IMG/VR virus record: IMGVR_UViG_3300038435_000025
Span: 1-23,802 of that record
Reading direction: 5' to 3' (one strand)
Length of the DNA stretch: 23,802 nt
DNA from: a virus
In this document: positions 14,050 to 20,156 of the stretch, piece by piece
How the letters are laid out: each line of letters starts with the position of its first letter
Numbering within the stretch: position 1 is the first letter of the stretch
The notes under the pieces: model-generated
The model's database searches: none
Told to the model about the DNA's origin: nothing
Seen by the model: the letters and a program-made list of their open reading frames with translations, nothing else
Translations under genes and position numbers: made by a program

Positions 14050-14684
14050 GCGACAGCCTTTGATTGCTGGGCAAGGAAGGCGCGGCCGATGAACTCGCTG
14101 TAGGCTGGAGGGACCATCTGCGCGACCTCCTTTCGGGTGGCGTGCCAGTCAATGCCCATGGCCGTCATGCCGTCCTGGCGGCGGAAGTTGTGCCCGGCGA
14201 CGCAGATCATCTGGGCGCCGGTCGAAAATCGGGAGTACGTTCGCGATGAGTTGGTTGTTCCCCGGTGGTCATGGTGCGCGGGGACCATGACGAAGAAACT
14301 CGCCTCGAACTGCCGATGCCGATAAACCTTGAGTCCGAACATCGTGCCGCAGAGAACGAACGGATCAATCAGGGGAGCGCCTGGCACGTTCTCAATGCAG
14401 TACGGCACGCCCGACGCCTTCAGCCGCTCACGGATCGGCTCGACAAGCTCAGGATGGTCTTTGTCGTGGAGCTTGGCCGTGATGCTATACGCTTGGCAGG
14501 GCGGCGACGCCCATATGAAGTCGAAGCCGTCGAGAGGATACGTCAGCGCGTCGGCCTGGTGGAACTCGAACGGGTAGTTCGGTTGCGGAACGACATCCAC
14601 GCCCACGACATCGAAGCCAGCGCGACGAAGCCCAACAGACACGCCGCCGGCGCCGCAGAAAAGATCAAGCGCCCTGGGCCTCAT
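14046..14684 (-). CDS. DNA (cytosine-5) methyltransferase, short phage type, 212 aa
   Basis: The enzyme transfers a methyl group from S-adenosylmethionine to C5 of cytosine. Motif I DLFCGAGGVSVGL (residues 7-19) binds the cofactor, motif IV SPPCQAYS (60-67) contains catalytic C63, motif VI ENVPGA is at 98-103 and a RHRQFE stretch at 122-127 resembles motif VIII. The C-terminus has RKEVAQMVPPAYSEFIG as motif X-like sequence. At 212 residues it lacks most of a target recognition region and belongs to the short phage type (about 200-230). ATG at 14684 follows a start-repeat copy (AGGAGTGCGCA-ATG). Protection of phage DNA from host restriction is the usual role. Confidence 0.88.
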   Translation of the reverse strand: MRPRALDLFCGAGGVSVGLRRAGFDVVGVDVVPQPNYPFEFHQADALTYPLDGFDFIWASPPCQAYSITAKLHDKDHPELVEPIRERLKASGVPYCIENVPGAPLIDPFVLCGTMFGLKVYRHRQFEASFFVMVPAHHDHRGTTNSSRTYSRFSTGAQMICVAGHNFRRQDGMTAMGIDWHATRKEVAQMVPPAYSEFIGRAFLAQQSKAVA

Positions 14685-14732
14685 TGCGCACTCCTGGGGC
14701 CGCAGTTCACCCCGAGCGTAGCGAGGCACCCC
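14680..14732 (-). repeat. Start-associated repeat, copy 3
   Basis: Minus-strand GGGGTGCCTCGCTACGCTC, then GGGGTGAACTGCGGCCCCAG and GAGTGCGCAATGAGGC. It carries the Shine-Dalgarno sequence of the methyltransferase gene, and lies just after the stop of the upstream HTH gene. Distance from the GGGGTG edge to the GCGC edge is 47 bases, as in copy 1 (copy 2: 53). Confidence 0.8.
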
Positions 14733-14733
14733 T

Positions 14734-15375
14734 TCATCCCCTCACCCGCTCGTGTCGGCGGTCGAGATAAGGAGGGAAGGCGAGATCATCGCACACGACG
14801 CCGCGGGAATTAGAGCCGAGCCCGTCAAGGGTGGTGACGGCAGGGCCTACCGTGCTCGTTGCCACGGGTGCCCCGCCGTCACGCAGGGGGCTTTGGCGGT
14901 CCCCCTGCTCTACTGAATGGATGATTTCCTCTGCGGGCGAATCGTGGTCAGAAGGCCCGTCGTTATTGGCTCCGAGGGTGATTTCCTCTATGATTTCGCC
15001 CGTCTCCGAATCGTGGGGTGGCGTCGCATTTGAGGCCTGTTTTGCGACATGCCGTGCGCGGGCCACGGTTGCCCTGTGAACGCCATTCGCGGCGCACGCC
15101 TCTCCGACCGGGACACCCTCCGCAATCGCTTGCAGCGCCCGCCCCTTGCCACCCAACACGTCCTCGTAGGCCTTCAGCAGTTCGTCGTCGCGCTGACGCT
15201 TCTCGGCGTCCATGCGCTCCCGGACGAACACTTTGCGCAGCGCCTTGCCGTCAACCCCTTTGCCTCGCGCGTCCGTGACGATACCGGCGATCGACTTGGT
15301 TCGCTGGTCGCGGATGTCGGCGTGCGCGTGCATGGCGTCAAGGAAGGTCCGAAGGGCGACGGGGTCTATCTTCAT
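14734..15375 (-). CDS. GapR/DUF2312-like protein with HTH, 213 aa
   Basis: Residues 10-75 (MHAHADIRDQRTKSIAGIVT to FVRERMDAEKRQRDDELLKAYEDVLG) match the coiled-coil layout of the DUF2312/GapR family (GxDxKALRKV + R...DEL..Y...LG), nucleoid proteins of alphaproteobacteria that bind overtwisted DNA. Residues 88-110 (VPVGEACAANGVHRATVARARH) add a helix-turn-helix, giving an unusual combination; the last 90 residues are low-complexity and of unclear conservation. Probably DNA binding. Stop is followed two bases later by the start-repeat copy. ATG at 15375 overlaps the preceding gene (ATGA). Confidence 0.7.
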   Translation of the reverse strand: MKIDPVALRTFLDAMHAHADIRDQRTKSIAGIVTDARGKGVDGKALRKVFVRERMDAEKRQRDDELLKAYEDVLGGKGRALQAIAEGVPVGEACAANGVHRATVARARHVAKQASNATPPHDSETGEIIEEITLGANNDGPSDHDSPAEEIIHSVEQGDRQSPLRDGGAPVATSTVGPAVTTLDGLGSNSRGVVCDDLAFPPYLDRRHERVRG

Positions 15376-15917
15376 GCTGCCGCCCTCGCCGCTTCGCGGG
15401 CGGCAATGCGCGCACGGAGACGGGCAAAGTATCGTTCTTCCGCCTCCAGCAACTCTACGATGCGACGAGCGTGCGCGATTCGGGCTGGCGCCTTGTTCAC
15501 CTCCAGATCAGCGTGGGCGCGGCACCAACGTCGGAAATGGAGCAGATCATCGATCTCTATCGTTTCCATTTCCGGCTGGGCCAGGACCTCATCCACAATC
15601 CGGCGCACCGCTGGCGCAGCGGGGTAGAGTTCTTTGCCCGCGCCGATATGGATCAGATGAAACGGCTTCATCGCGCGGTGCAGTTGCTGCTCCACACGGT
15701 ACGTTGAGCGCGTGCTGCCAATGAGCGTGAACGGCGCGCCCTCATATTCGAGATTGATTGCGCGAAGTCGATCCTTCAGGCGCGTCGAAAATCCGATCTT
15801 GATCCAGCGGCCGTCAGCCGACTCGGCCGCGTACAGGTCGCCCTTCTCGTTGACCACCCGGAGCCGAGCGACGGATTTGTTGCGCCGCTCTAGGGACTTG
15901 AGCTTGGCGTCGGTCAT
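15372..15917 (-). CDS. T5orf172 / MUG113-type (GIY-YIG-like) protein, 181 aa
   Basis: Residues 27-105 contain DLYAAESADGRWIKIGFSTR, LKDRLRAINLEYEGAPFTLI and the strand-loop region YRVEQQLHRAMKPFHLIHIG: the 'YxAx...xKIGxS..LxxRLxxxN' pattern is the T5 Orf172/MUG113 domain, a GIY-YIG relative found in phage DNA-interaction proteins. The C-terminal half is helical and basic. Role unknown, perhaps DNA binding or nicking. Start ATG 15917 overlaps the upstream zinc-finger gene (TGATG). Confidence 0.75.
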   Translation of the reverse strand: MTDAKLKSLERRNKSVARLRVVNEKGDLYAAESADGRWIKIGFSTRLKDRLRAINLEYEGAPFTLIGSTRSTYRVEQQLHRAMKPFHLIHIGAGKELYPAAPAVRRIVDEVLAQPEMETIEIDDLLHFRRWCRAHADLEVNKAPARIAHARRIVELLEAEERYFARLRARIAAREAARAAA

Positions 15918-16096
15918 CAGTAGTCGTCCTCAAAATCATCGCGCCCCAGAACGAAGTCGCGCCCGCTCAGTCCATGGCAGCGAGGACATTCGATCTCTTG
16001 GGCACCACAGACGCACAGATCTCCGCCACAATGGCAGTCAACCTCGCCAGTGTTCTGGCAGCGGTCGCAGTATTCGCCGGGAACCCACTTAGGCAT
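15917..16096 (-). CDS. Cysteine-rich zinc-finger protein, 59 aa
   Basis: Found from the junctions: its ATG (16096) overlaps the preceding stop as TGATG and its stop overlaps the T5orf172 start likewise. It encodes MPKWVPGEYCDRCQNTGEVD and then a set of paired cysteines: C10/C13, C21/C23, C28/C30 and C37/C40, with CxxCxGxG-like spacing recalling the DnaJ-type zinc finger. Probably binds two zinc ions. Tail is acidic. Role unknown. Confidence 0.7.
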   Translation of the reverse strand: MPKWVPGEYCDRCQNTGEVDCHCGGDLCVCGAQEIECPRCHGLSGRDFVLGRDDFEDDY

Positions 16097-16281
16097 CAGT
16101 CGTCACCGAGCGGCAGGCGTGGTTGCAATTCGCGGCCCAATTCCGCCGCCAGCCTGTTCGCCCTCTCCCACCGCAGATCCGCCAAGTCCTGCGCCCGCGT
16201 TGCCTTCGCGATGAGCCTGTCCAGCTCGCGCAATCTCGTGTCTGGCGTAGATGAGTTCGTTGATTCGTTCTCTGTTGGCAT
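16096..16281 (-). CDS. Small coiled-coil protein, 61 aa, overlapping another ORF
   Basis: ATG at 16281 has a strong GGGAGAGGGG preceding it. The protein has a Ser/Thr start, a helix TRLRELDRLIAKATRAQDLA and an acidic end. Its stop overlaps the zinc-finger gene start as TGATG, a strong sign of being real. It overlaps the 3' 179 bases of the gene described next, in another frame. No function known. Confidence 0.55.
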   Translation of the reverse strand: MPTENESTNSSTPDTRLRELDRLIAKATRAQDLADLRWERANRLAAELGRELQPRLPLGDD

Positions 16282-16540
16282 CGCCCCTCTCCCTTAAGGC
16301 GTTAACCTTGTTAAGTTCGTTTCGTAGGCGATCCATCTCATGGGCGTCGATGCGACGAGCCCTGCGGTGCGCGATGTTCCATGTGCGCGCAAACGTCCAG
16401 CCGAGCGCCCGAGAGACGCCGGCAATAGCGGCCTTGCGCTTCCCCACCCAATCGCGGGGAGCGAGCTGCCAAATGGCTTCCTGCGCTTCATCTGCAATCA
16501 CGCGCAACTCCTTGCAGGTTTTTCTCAACTCTTTGCTCAC
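16103..16540 (-). CDS. Phage protein with conserved 'RRIDAHEMDRLR' motif, 145 aa
   Basis: The GTG at 16540 is preceded by GGAGG five bases away and is chosen as start over ATGs at 16552 and 16603. Residues 1-90 are helical with AIWQLAPRDWVGKRKAAIAG and RTWNIAHRRARRIDAHEMDR, a pattern I associate with small regulatory-like proteins of alphaproteobacterial phages. Beyond about residue 105 the frame becomes Gly/Ala-rich and overlaps the 61-aa gene, so the true C-terminus may end earlier through a frameshift or the tail may be unconserved. DNA binding is possible (helical, basic). Confidence 0.6.
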   Translation of the reverse strand: MSKELRKTCKELRVIADEAQEAIWQLAPRDWVGKRKAAIAGVSRALGWTFARTWNIAHRRARRIDAHEMDRLRNELNKVNALRERGDANRERINELIYARHEIARAGQAHREGNAGAGLGGSAVGEGEQAGGGIGPRIATTPAAR

Positions 16541-16846
16541 GGCTGCCTCCATTGTCTTGCCTATGAGCAAGGCCGACACATGGAAGCCACTCGGGGCACT
16601 CACACAGCGAATCGCTTGCCGGCTGAAGTCGCTGCGTGAGGCCGAAATTCAGGAGGAAGTCGCCGGTCCCGCCCGTGGGGCGAACGAGACCGGCGCAGGT
16701 GGCGATGCGACCGACGAACGAGGGGGCGTCGGTGGGGGAAGCATCGCTGGGGAGACGAATGTCATCGCGGCCCGTGTTTGGGGCACTCGCCGCGCGGCCG
16801 GACTGGCGCCAACAAAGCCCCCGCTTCAAGGTGCTGGTCCGGCCGA
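16541..16846. other. 306-base gap without a minus-strand gene; weak plus-strand ORF
   Basis: No convincing minus-strand gene, tRNA or hairpin terminator is seen. On the plus strand an ATG at 16564 opens MSKADTWKPLGALTQRIACRL, which looks natural for about 35 residues and fills the gap, then becomes Gly-rich. It would run to 16985 and overlap the next minus gene. There is no clear ribosome site, so it is left as a candidate. Confidence 0.3.
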
Positions 16847-17056
16847 TCAACCGTCTAACTCCTGCGATATCCATTTCGCGTTCTTGGGCGTGCCGTCCCA
16901 TGTGATCGGCCAGCCCTGCGCGTCGGCAGTCTCGAGGACGAAGGCGATCGGCTCACCAATCCGTGCGGCGACGACCTCGGGATGAATGCCATCGGCAAGC
17001 TCGGCCTCGGCTTCCCGCCAGCCGTACTCTCGGAAACTGCGCGGACGGCCGCTCAT
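16847..17056 (-). CDS. Small HTH-like protein, 69 aa
   Basis: MSGRPRSFREYGWREAEAEL is followed by a helical segment HPEVVAARIGEPIAFVLETA that resembles a helix-turn-helix, then a Trp/Gly end. No specific family. Start at 17056 overlaps the DnaA-like gene stop (ATGA), which excludes the longer frame to 17266. Transcription role unproven. Confidence 0.6.
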   Translation of the reverse strand: MSGRPRSFREYGWREAEAELADGIHPEVVAARIGEPIAFVLETADAQGWPITWDGTPKNAKWISQELDG

Positions 17057-17664
17057 TGCGCGGGCGCCTTCTCGTTCAGGATGGCCTGCGCTCGAGGGTC
17101 CGCAAACCAAGGCCTGAACTCGGGCAAGTCCCCGCGCTCCCTGGCCTTTCTCAGCCCGTGCATCACGGTCGAATGGTCCCGCTTGCCAAAGACGCGACCA
17201 ATCTGAGTTGTAGACAGATCGCGGCGGGCCTTGTGCAGCAGGAACATCGCAAAATGCCGAGGCCACGCCATTCGGCGCACCCGCATGGGAGAGCGGAAGT
17301 CCTCTATCGAGACTCCGGTGATCTCCGCAGCAAGGGCAAGGATCTCGTCTATCGGACGAGGCTCTTCCTCAGTGTAGGCAAGCGCTCTGGCGCGACGGGC
17401 CTTCGCCCTGTCATCAAGGGCGGCGCTGATCATCCGCTCGATGGCGTGAAGAACCGCCGGGCTCTTGAGCTGCGACGCAACTTCGGCCTTCACCTGAAGG
17501 TAGGTCGGGGGCTGCCTGGGGGGATACTTGACGCGCTCGGCTCGCCGCTTGGTCACGATGCCGAGCACGTCGCGTTCGGCCAGTCGATCGTCGACCGACA
17601 TTGCAGGAGGGACTGGCCGGTCCATATCCAAAGGGCCCGCTACTGCGGGCGAACTCTCACTCAT
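17053..17664 (-). CDS. DnaA domain IV protein (phage initiator-like), 203 aa
   Basis: The region of residues 107-175 matches the DnaA C-terminal DNA-binding domain: EILALAAEITGVSIEDFRSP, RRMAWPRHFAMFLLHK and the signature GKRDHSTVMHGLRKA at 160-174, where cellular DnaA has GGRDHSTVxHA for reading the DnaA box. There is no AAA+ (Walker) domain; residues 1-100 are an unrelated charged linker. Such short proteins occur in alphaproteobacterial phages and might compete with or recruit host DnaA. The ATG at 17664 lies on a 35-base start repeat and abuts the preceding stop. Confidence 0.82.
   Translation of the reverse strand: MSESSPAVAGPLDMDRPVPPAMSVDDRLAERDVLGIVTKRRAERVKYPPRQPPTYLQVKAEVASQLKSPAVLHAIERMISAALDDRAKARRARALAYTEEEPRPIDEILALAAEITGVSIEDFRSPMRVRRMAWPRHFAMFLLHKARRDLSTTQIGRVFGKRDHSTVMHGLRKARERGDLPEFRPWFADPRAQAILNEKAPAQ
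17630..17664 (-). repeat. Start-proximal hairpin repeat, copy A (DnaA-like gene)
   Basis: The first 22 bases of the gene match the first 22 of the neighbouring 105-aa gene at 20 positions (minus-strand start ATGAGTGAnAGTTCGCnCGCAG). Just inside is an inverted repeat GCCCGC-TACT-GCGGGC (17635-17650) followed by CTTT. Confidence 0.7.
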
Positions 17665-17982
17665 CTACGCCACCCGCCAGACGCGGACTACGCGCTTGCC
17701 GTTCTCCTCAACAACACGGCATGCGAATTTCCCGGAGAGGCCCTGGATTCTGGCCATCCGATACACGCCGTTTCGCTGCATCTCCAGCGACGTATCCGGA
17801 TTGCGCGGGCGGTACACAAACGATTGGCCGATTGCCAGCCGTCGCATGGCATCAGTGTTGCCGCCATGCTTCCCCCCAACGGCGGGAGGCGGAACCGGAA
17901 CGTTGTCGTCGATCTGAATTGCAGTCACGGCCGTATGTCCTCCGTTAAAGGGCGCGGCACCTGCGCGCGAACTATCACTCAT
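17665..17982 (-). CDS. Hypothetical phage protein, 105 aa
   Basis: The N-terminal third is Gly/Ala-rich and low complexity; residues 47-105 (MRRLAIGQSFVYRPRNPDTS to KFACRVVEENGKRVVRVWRV) contain a conserved-looking pattern with KFACR.....RVWRV found in small phage proteins of unknown role. Its start shares a repeat with the DnaA-like gene. The stop directly abuts that gene's start. Confidence 0.6.
   Translation of the reverse strand: MSDSSRAGAAPFNGGHTAVTAIQIDDNVPVPPPAVGGKHGGNTDAMRRLAIGQSFVYRPRNPDTSLEMQRNGVYRMARIQGLSGKFACRVVEENGKRVVRVWRVA
17947..17982 (-). repeat. Start-proximal hairpin repeat, copy B (105-aa gene)
   Basis: Thirty-six bases matching copy A at the outer parts (GAACTxTCACTCAT and AAAGGGC on the plus strand) while the central arms differ. 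Both encode MS(D/E)SS at the N-terminus. Confidence 0.7.
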
Positions 17983-17985
17983 GGC

Positions 17986-18135
17986 TCACCAGTCCATTAC
18001 GATGTCGTAGGCGACGGCGAGGATCGCCCCACCGCCGATCGTCAGCAGAACCGCCGGCGCGTACCAGGCCAGCAAGCCGATCACTCCCCACGCAGACAAA
18101 GACAGGAGGGGGACCAAGATGAGGGGGCGGGTCAT
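17986..18135 (-). CDS. Small membrane protein, 49 aa
   Basis: MTRPLILVPLLSLSAWGVIG and WYAPAVLLTIGGGAILAVAY form two hydrophobic segments, so a two-pass inner membrane protein is likely. ATG at 18135 overlaps the stop of the upstream gene (ATGA). No known family; not assigned as a holin. Confidence 0.6.
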   Translation of the reverse strand: MTRPLILVPLLSLSAWGVIGLLAWYAPAVLLTIGGGAILAVAYDIVMDW

Positions 18136-18431
18136 GCCAACACCGTCATCTTGCGGATGCTGACTTCGACGCCCTGGGCCAACCAATGAGCAGCCCGCGC
18201 CGTCGCCGTGTAAATGGCCGTGAAGTCCTCAAACGGCCAACCTTCTGGTTGAAGCCGCCAGACTTCCTTGGTGCGGGGAGCGGCGTGGTAACCCGCCCCA
18301 GCCAGCATGGCCTTGAGGGTGCGGGCGTGCTCGGCTGCGCGCCTAATATCGATGACCTCGCCGAGCGGGCCGCTTTGCAAGCCGACCCAACCTTCCAGCC
18401 ACTCCATCGCGGCCTTCTCAGCGTCGGTCAT
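18132..18431 (-). CDS. Hypothetical protein, 99 aa
   Basis: MTDAEKAAMEWLEGWVGLQS is followed by a helical region and then GWPFEDFTAIYTATARAAHW. No domain known. Start at 18431 overlaps the upstream stop (ATGA). Early position next to the regulator suggests an early gene. Confidence 0.6.
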   Translation of the reverse strand: MTDAEKAAMEWLEGWVGLQSGPLGEVIDIRRAAEHARTLKAMLAGAGYHAAPRTKEVWRLQPEGWPFEDFTAIYTATARAAHWLAQGVEVSIRKMTVLA

Positions 18432-18658
18432 GGGGTTTCCCTCAGAGCGTCGGAAATCAGTTGGGCCTGCCAAGCCGGATCTGTGCAGGCGCGAACGGCG
18501 CGTAGGGCGGTGCGCAGGCGCAGAATCTCGGCAAGCGCGTCGCGGTCTACGGATTCGGAGTGCGGGCGGCCCTGCTCGGCGTGCCACGCGATGCTGTTCT
18601 CCAATGCAGCCACGATGTCCGTCTGGCCTACTAGGCGGCGGGCGTCTTGAGGCGACAT
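18428..18658 (-). CDS. Hypothetical helical protein, 76 aa
   Basis: Begins MSPQDARRLVGQTDIVAALE and contains a charged helical region with DALAEILRLRTALRAVRACT. No family is recognised. Stop and start overlap neighbours (TGATG at 18658). Confidence 0.6.
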   Translation of the reverse strand: MSPQDARRLVGQTDIVAALENSIAWHAEQGRPHSESVDRDALAEILRLRTALRAVRACTDPAWQAQLISDALRETP

Positions 18659-18876
18659 CAGGCCCTCCGCTTCTTGGGGGCGGGGCCGAAGATGTCAGGG
18701 CGCAGAATCTCACGGGACACCCCCGTCGCCTCTTCCACCGCAAGGACCCGCATCACGGGGATCGTCTTGCCCCACTGCGTAATCGCGGCGCGCGTCTTGC
18801 CGATCCGTCGCGCCAGTTCTGCCTTGTTGCCGTCGACCGCCTGAAGCGCAGCGGCAAGACCAGTGAGTGATGCCAT
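18658..18876 (-). CDS. Cro/YdaS-like DNA-binding protein, 72 aa
   Basis: Residues 8-60 match the YdaS/Cro-like helix-turn-helix: GLAAALQAVDGNKAELARRI, GKTRAAITQWGKTIPVMRVLA and EATGVSREILRPDIFG. Such proteins are the first gene divergent from the repressor in lambdoid switches and oppose CI. The ATG at 18876 is used; an upstream in-frame ATG at 18912 would lie in the operator. It is the first gene of the long leftward operon. Transcription likely starts close to the gene. Confidence 0.75.
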   Translation of the reverse strand: MASLTGLAAALQAVDGNKAELARRIGKTRAAITQWGKTIPVMRVLAVEEATGVSREILRPDIFGPAPKKRRA

Positions 18877-18884
18877 GCCGGTAG

Positions 18885-18930
18885 GGTAAATCAATGCTTT
18901 ACCGTCTGTCAAGCGCGGTCAAGCATTAAT
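18885..18930 (-). promoter_or_regulatory. Leftward early promoter and operator (cI/Cro control)
   Basis: GGTAAA (18885-18890) and TTTACC (18898-18903) form an inverted repeat, as do AATGCTT (18893-18899) and AAGCATT (18921-18927). TCAAGC occurs twice ten bases apart (18909, 18919). On the minus strand these give TTGACC and TTGACA, candidate -35 boxes, before a weak -10. The 15-base motif ATTAATGCTTGACCG (18916-18930, minus) recurs at 19753. Confidence 0.6.
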
Positions 18931-18970
18931 GCAGACTCGGCTTTCCCTTAAGTTAAGTGATACTCAGCGC

Positions 18971-19690
18971 ATGGATTTGGCGAAGGCGATCCGCGACGCC
19001 CGGAAAAAGGCGAACCTCAGCCAGCCGCAGCTGGGAAAAATGCTGGGGGTAAGTAAGGCGGCGGTTTCGCAATGGGAAACAGGCGCGAACATGCCCGATC
19101 CGAGACGCCTGCAAGCCATTCTAAAAGCACTAGACATAGACGCCAGGATTGCCATTGGGGGTGGCGAGATAGGCGAAAATGCACAGTTACCGTCCGGTAG
19201 CGAACACGCAATTATCACAGGCGCGCCAAGCGATGTTAGGCGCGAGGATGGCGCGCCTACACTCCCGAGCAGGGCTGAGCTACGGAGAATAATCCCGGTC
19301 CTGGGGGTCGCTGTAGGAGGCGCGGCGGGGGATTTCACAATGAACGACGGCTCGCCGATCGCCTATGCCCTTGAAACTCCCGGGATAGTTGGTCGACAAG
19401 AGGTCTTCGCGCTTTTTGTGCAGAACGAGTCGATGTCCCCGTGGCGCGAACCGGGCCAGCTCGTGTATGTCGATTCCCACCAGCCGCCCAAGATCACCGA
19501 TTACGTCGTGGTCGAGATGAAGGCCGAACCAGGATCGGGCGAGCGGGCGGCCTACCTCAAGCGCCTGGCGGGACGTAGCGGGAACATGCTGCGGCTTGAG
19601 CAGTTCAACCCGGCCAAGGTTTTCTCCGTCGACATGCGGAAGGTCCACAAGGTGTACCGAGTGATAGATTGGTCGGAGTTGCTCGCCTAA
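18971..19690 (+). CDS. CI/LexA-type phage repressor with S24 peptidase domain, 239 aa
   Basis: The N-terminal helix-turn-helix (MDLAKAIRDARKKANLSQPQ, then LGKMLGVSKAAVSQWETGAN) is followed by a linker and a LexA-like S24 peptidase domain: catalytic Ser154 lies in NESMSP and Lys197 in AAYLKRL. AAGD near residues 118-121 is the expected Ala-Gly autocleavage site. Such repressors maintain lysogeny and are inactivated through RecA* after DNA damage. Start at 18971 (upstream in-frame ATG 18929 lies in the operator and is less likely). It is flanked by the two operator regions and oriented opposite to the leftward operon. Confidence 0.88.
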   Translation: MDLAKAIRDARKKANLSQPQLGKMLGVSKAAVSQWETGANMPDPRRLQAILKALDIDARIAIGGGEIGENAQLPSGSEHAIITGAPSDVRREDGAPTLPSRAELRRIIPVLGVAVGGAAGDFTMNDGSPIAYALETPGIVGRQEVFALFVQNESMSPWREPGQLVYVDSHQPPKITDYVVVEMKAEPGSGERAAYLKRLAGRSGNMLRLEQFNPAKVFSVDMRKVHKVYRVIDWSELLA

Positions 19691-19752
19691 CCGCGACCAT
19701 TTTGCACACCCCGCGCCAGAAGACCGGGGGACAAAAAGTAAAGCGCTCGTAA

Positions 19753-19790
19753 ATTAATGCTTGACGGTTAACCGTGGGTTAACCTATGTT
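19753..19790 (+). promoter_or_regulatory. Rightward early promoter with GGTTAACC operators
   Basis: TTGACG (19761-19766), an 18-base spacer and TATGTT (19785-19790) form a good sigma-70-like promoter. The spacer holds two palindromic GGTTAACC boxes (19766-19773, 19777-19784), one helical turn apart. ATTAATGCTTGACGG at 19753-19767 matches the leftward promoter motif at 14 of 15 bases. Confidence 0.7.
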
Positions 19791-19817
19791 CGTCCCCACC
19801 AGCAGGGAGACGCACAC

Positions 19818-20153
19818 ATGACCGAAGCCGCCAAGAGGAAGACCCGCAAGCCCGCGAAGAAGCTAACCGCCGTCGAGTTGATGAAGACGCCTCGCCACAT
19901 GCTGGCGTGGCTGCAGAGCATGCCAGCGCGATCGGTCGTCACCCGAGACCTCCTTTCCGACACCAAGTGCCTGGGTGCGAACTTCATCAAGGCGCAAGGC
20001 TGCACCGAATTTTTCGGGGACCTGATCACATCCGGCGCGGCTTGGGGCAAGAACGACTGGTTCGGCAACGTGATCAACGAGTTGGGTAGCGAAGGGGAAC
20101 GCGAGGCCGTCACCGCCCAGCGCGCGATCCGCGCCATCAAGTCGGCGTCCTAA
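19818..20153 (+). CDS. First gene of the rightward early operon, 111 aa, unknown
   Basis: The start has AGGGAGA upstream. The first 20 residues are Lys/Arg-rich (MTEAAKRKTRKPAKKLTAVE), then MLAWLQSMPARSVVTRDLLS and GAAWGKNDWFGNVINEL. No domain is recognised. An upstream in-frame ATG at 19761 lies inside the promoter and is rejected. Immediately downstream of the operator, so controlled by CI. Confidence 0.65.
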   Translation: MTEAAKRKTRKPAKKLTAVELMKTPRHMLAWLQSMPARSVVTRDLLSDTKCLGANFIKAQGCTEFFGDLITSGAAWGKNDWFGNVINELGSEGEREAVTAQRAIRAIKSAS

Positions 20154-20156
20154 CCC

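Noticed and set aside
16488-16901. Minus-strand ORF of 137 codons across the 306-base gap
   Set aside because: Poor protein-like composition (Cys/Arg/Pro/Ser) and overlap with two better-supported genes.
18929-18970. Start of the repressor at the ATG 18929
   Set aside because: The extra 14 residues come from the operator and promoter region and do not resemble a repressor N-terminus; ATG 18971 fits the HTH start.
19691-19740. Terminator after cI (CCCCG and CGGGG)
   Set aside because: The possible 5-bp stem has an 11-base loop and is followed by A-rich, not T-rich, sequence on the plus strand.
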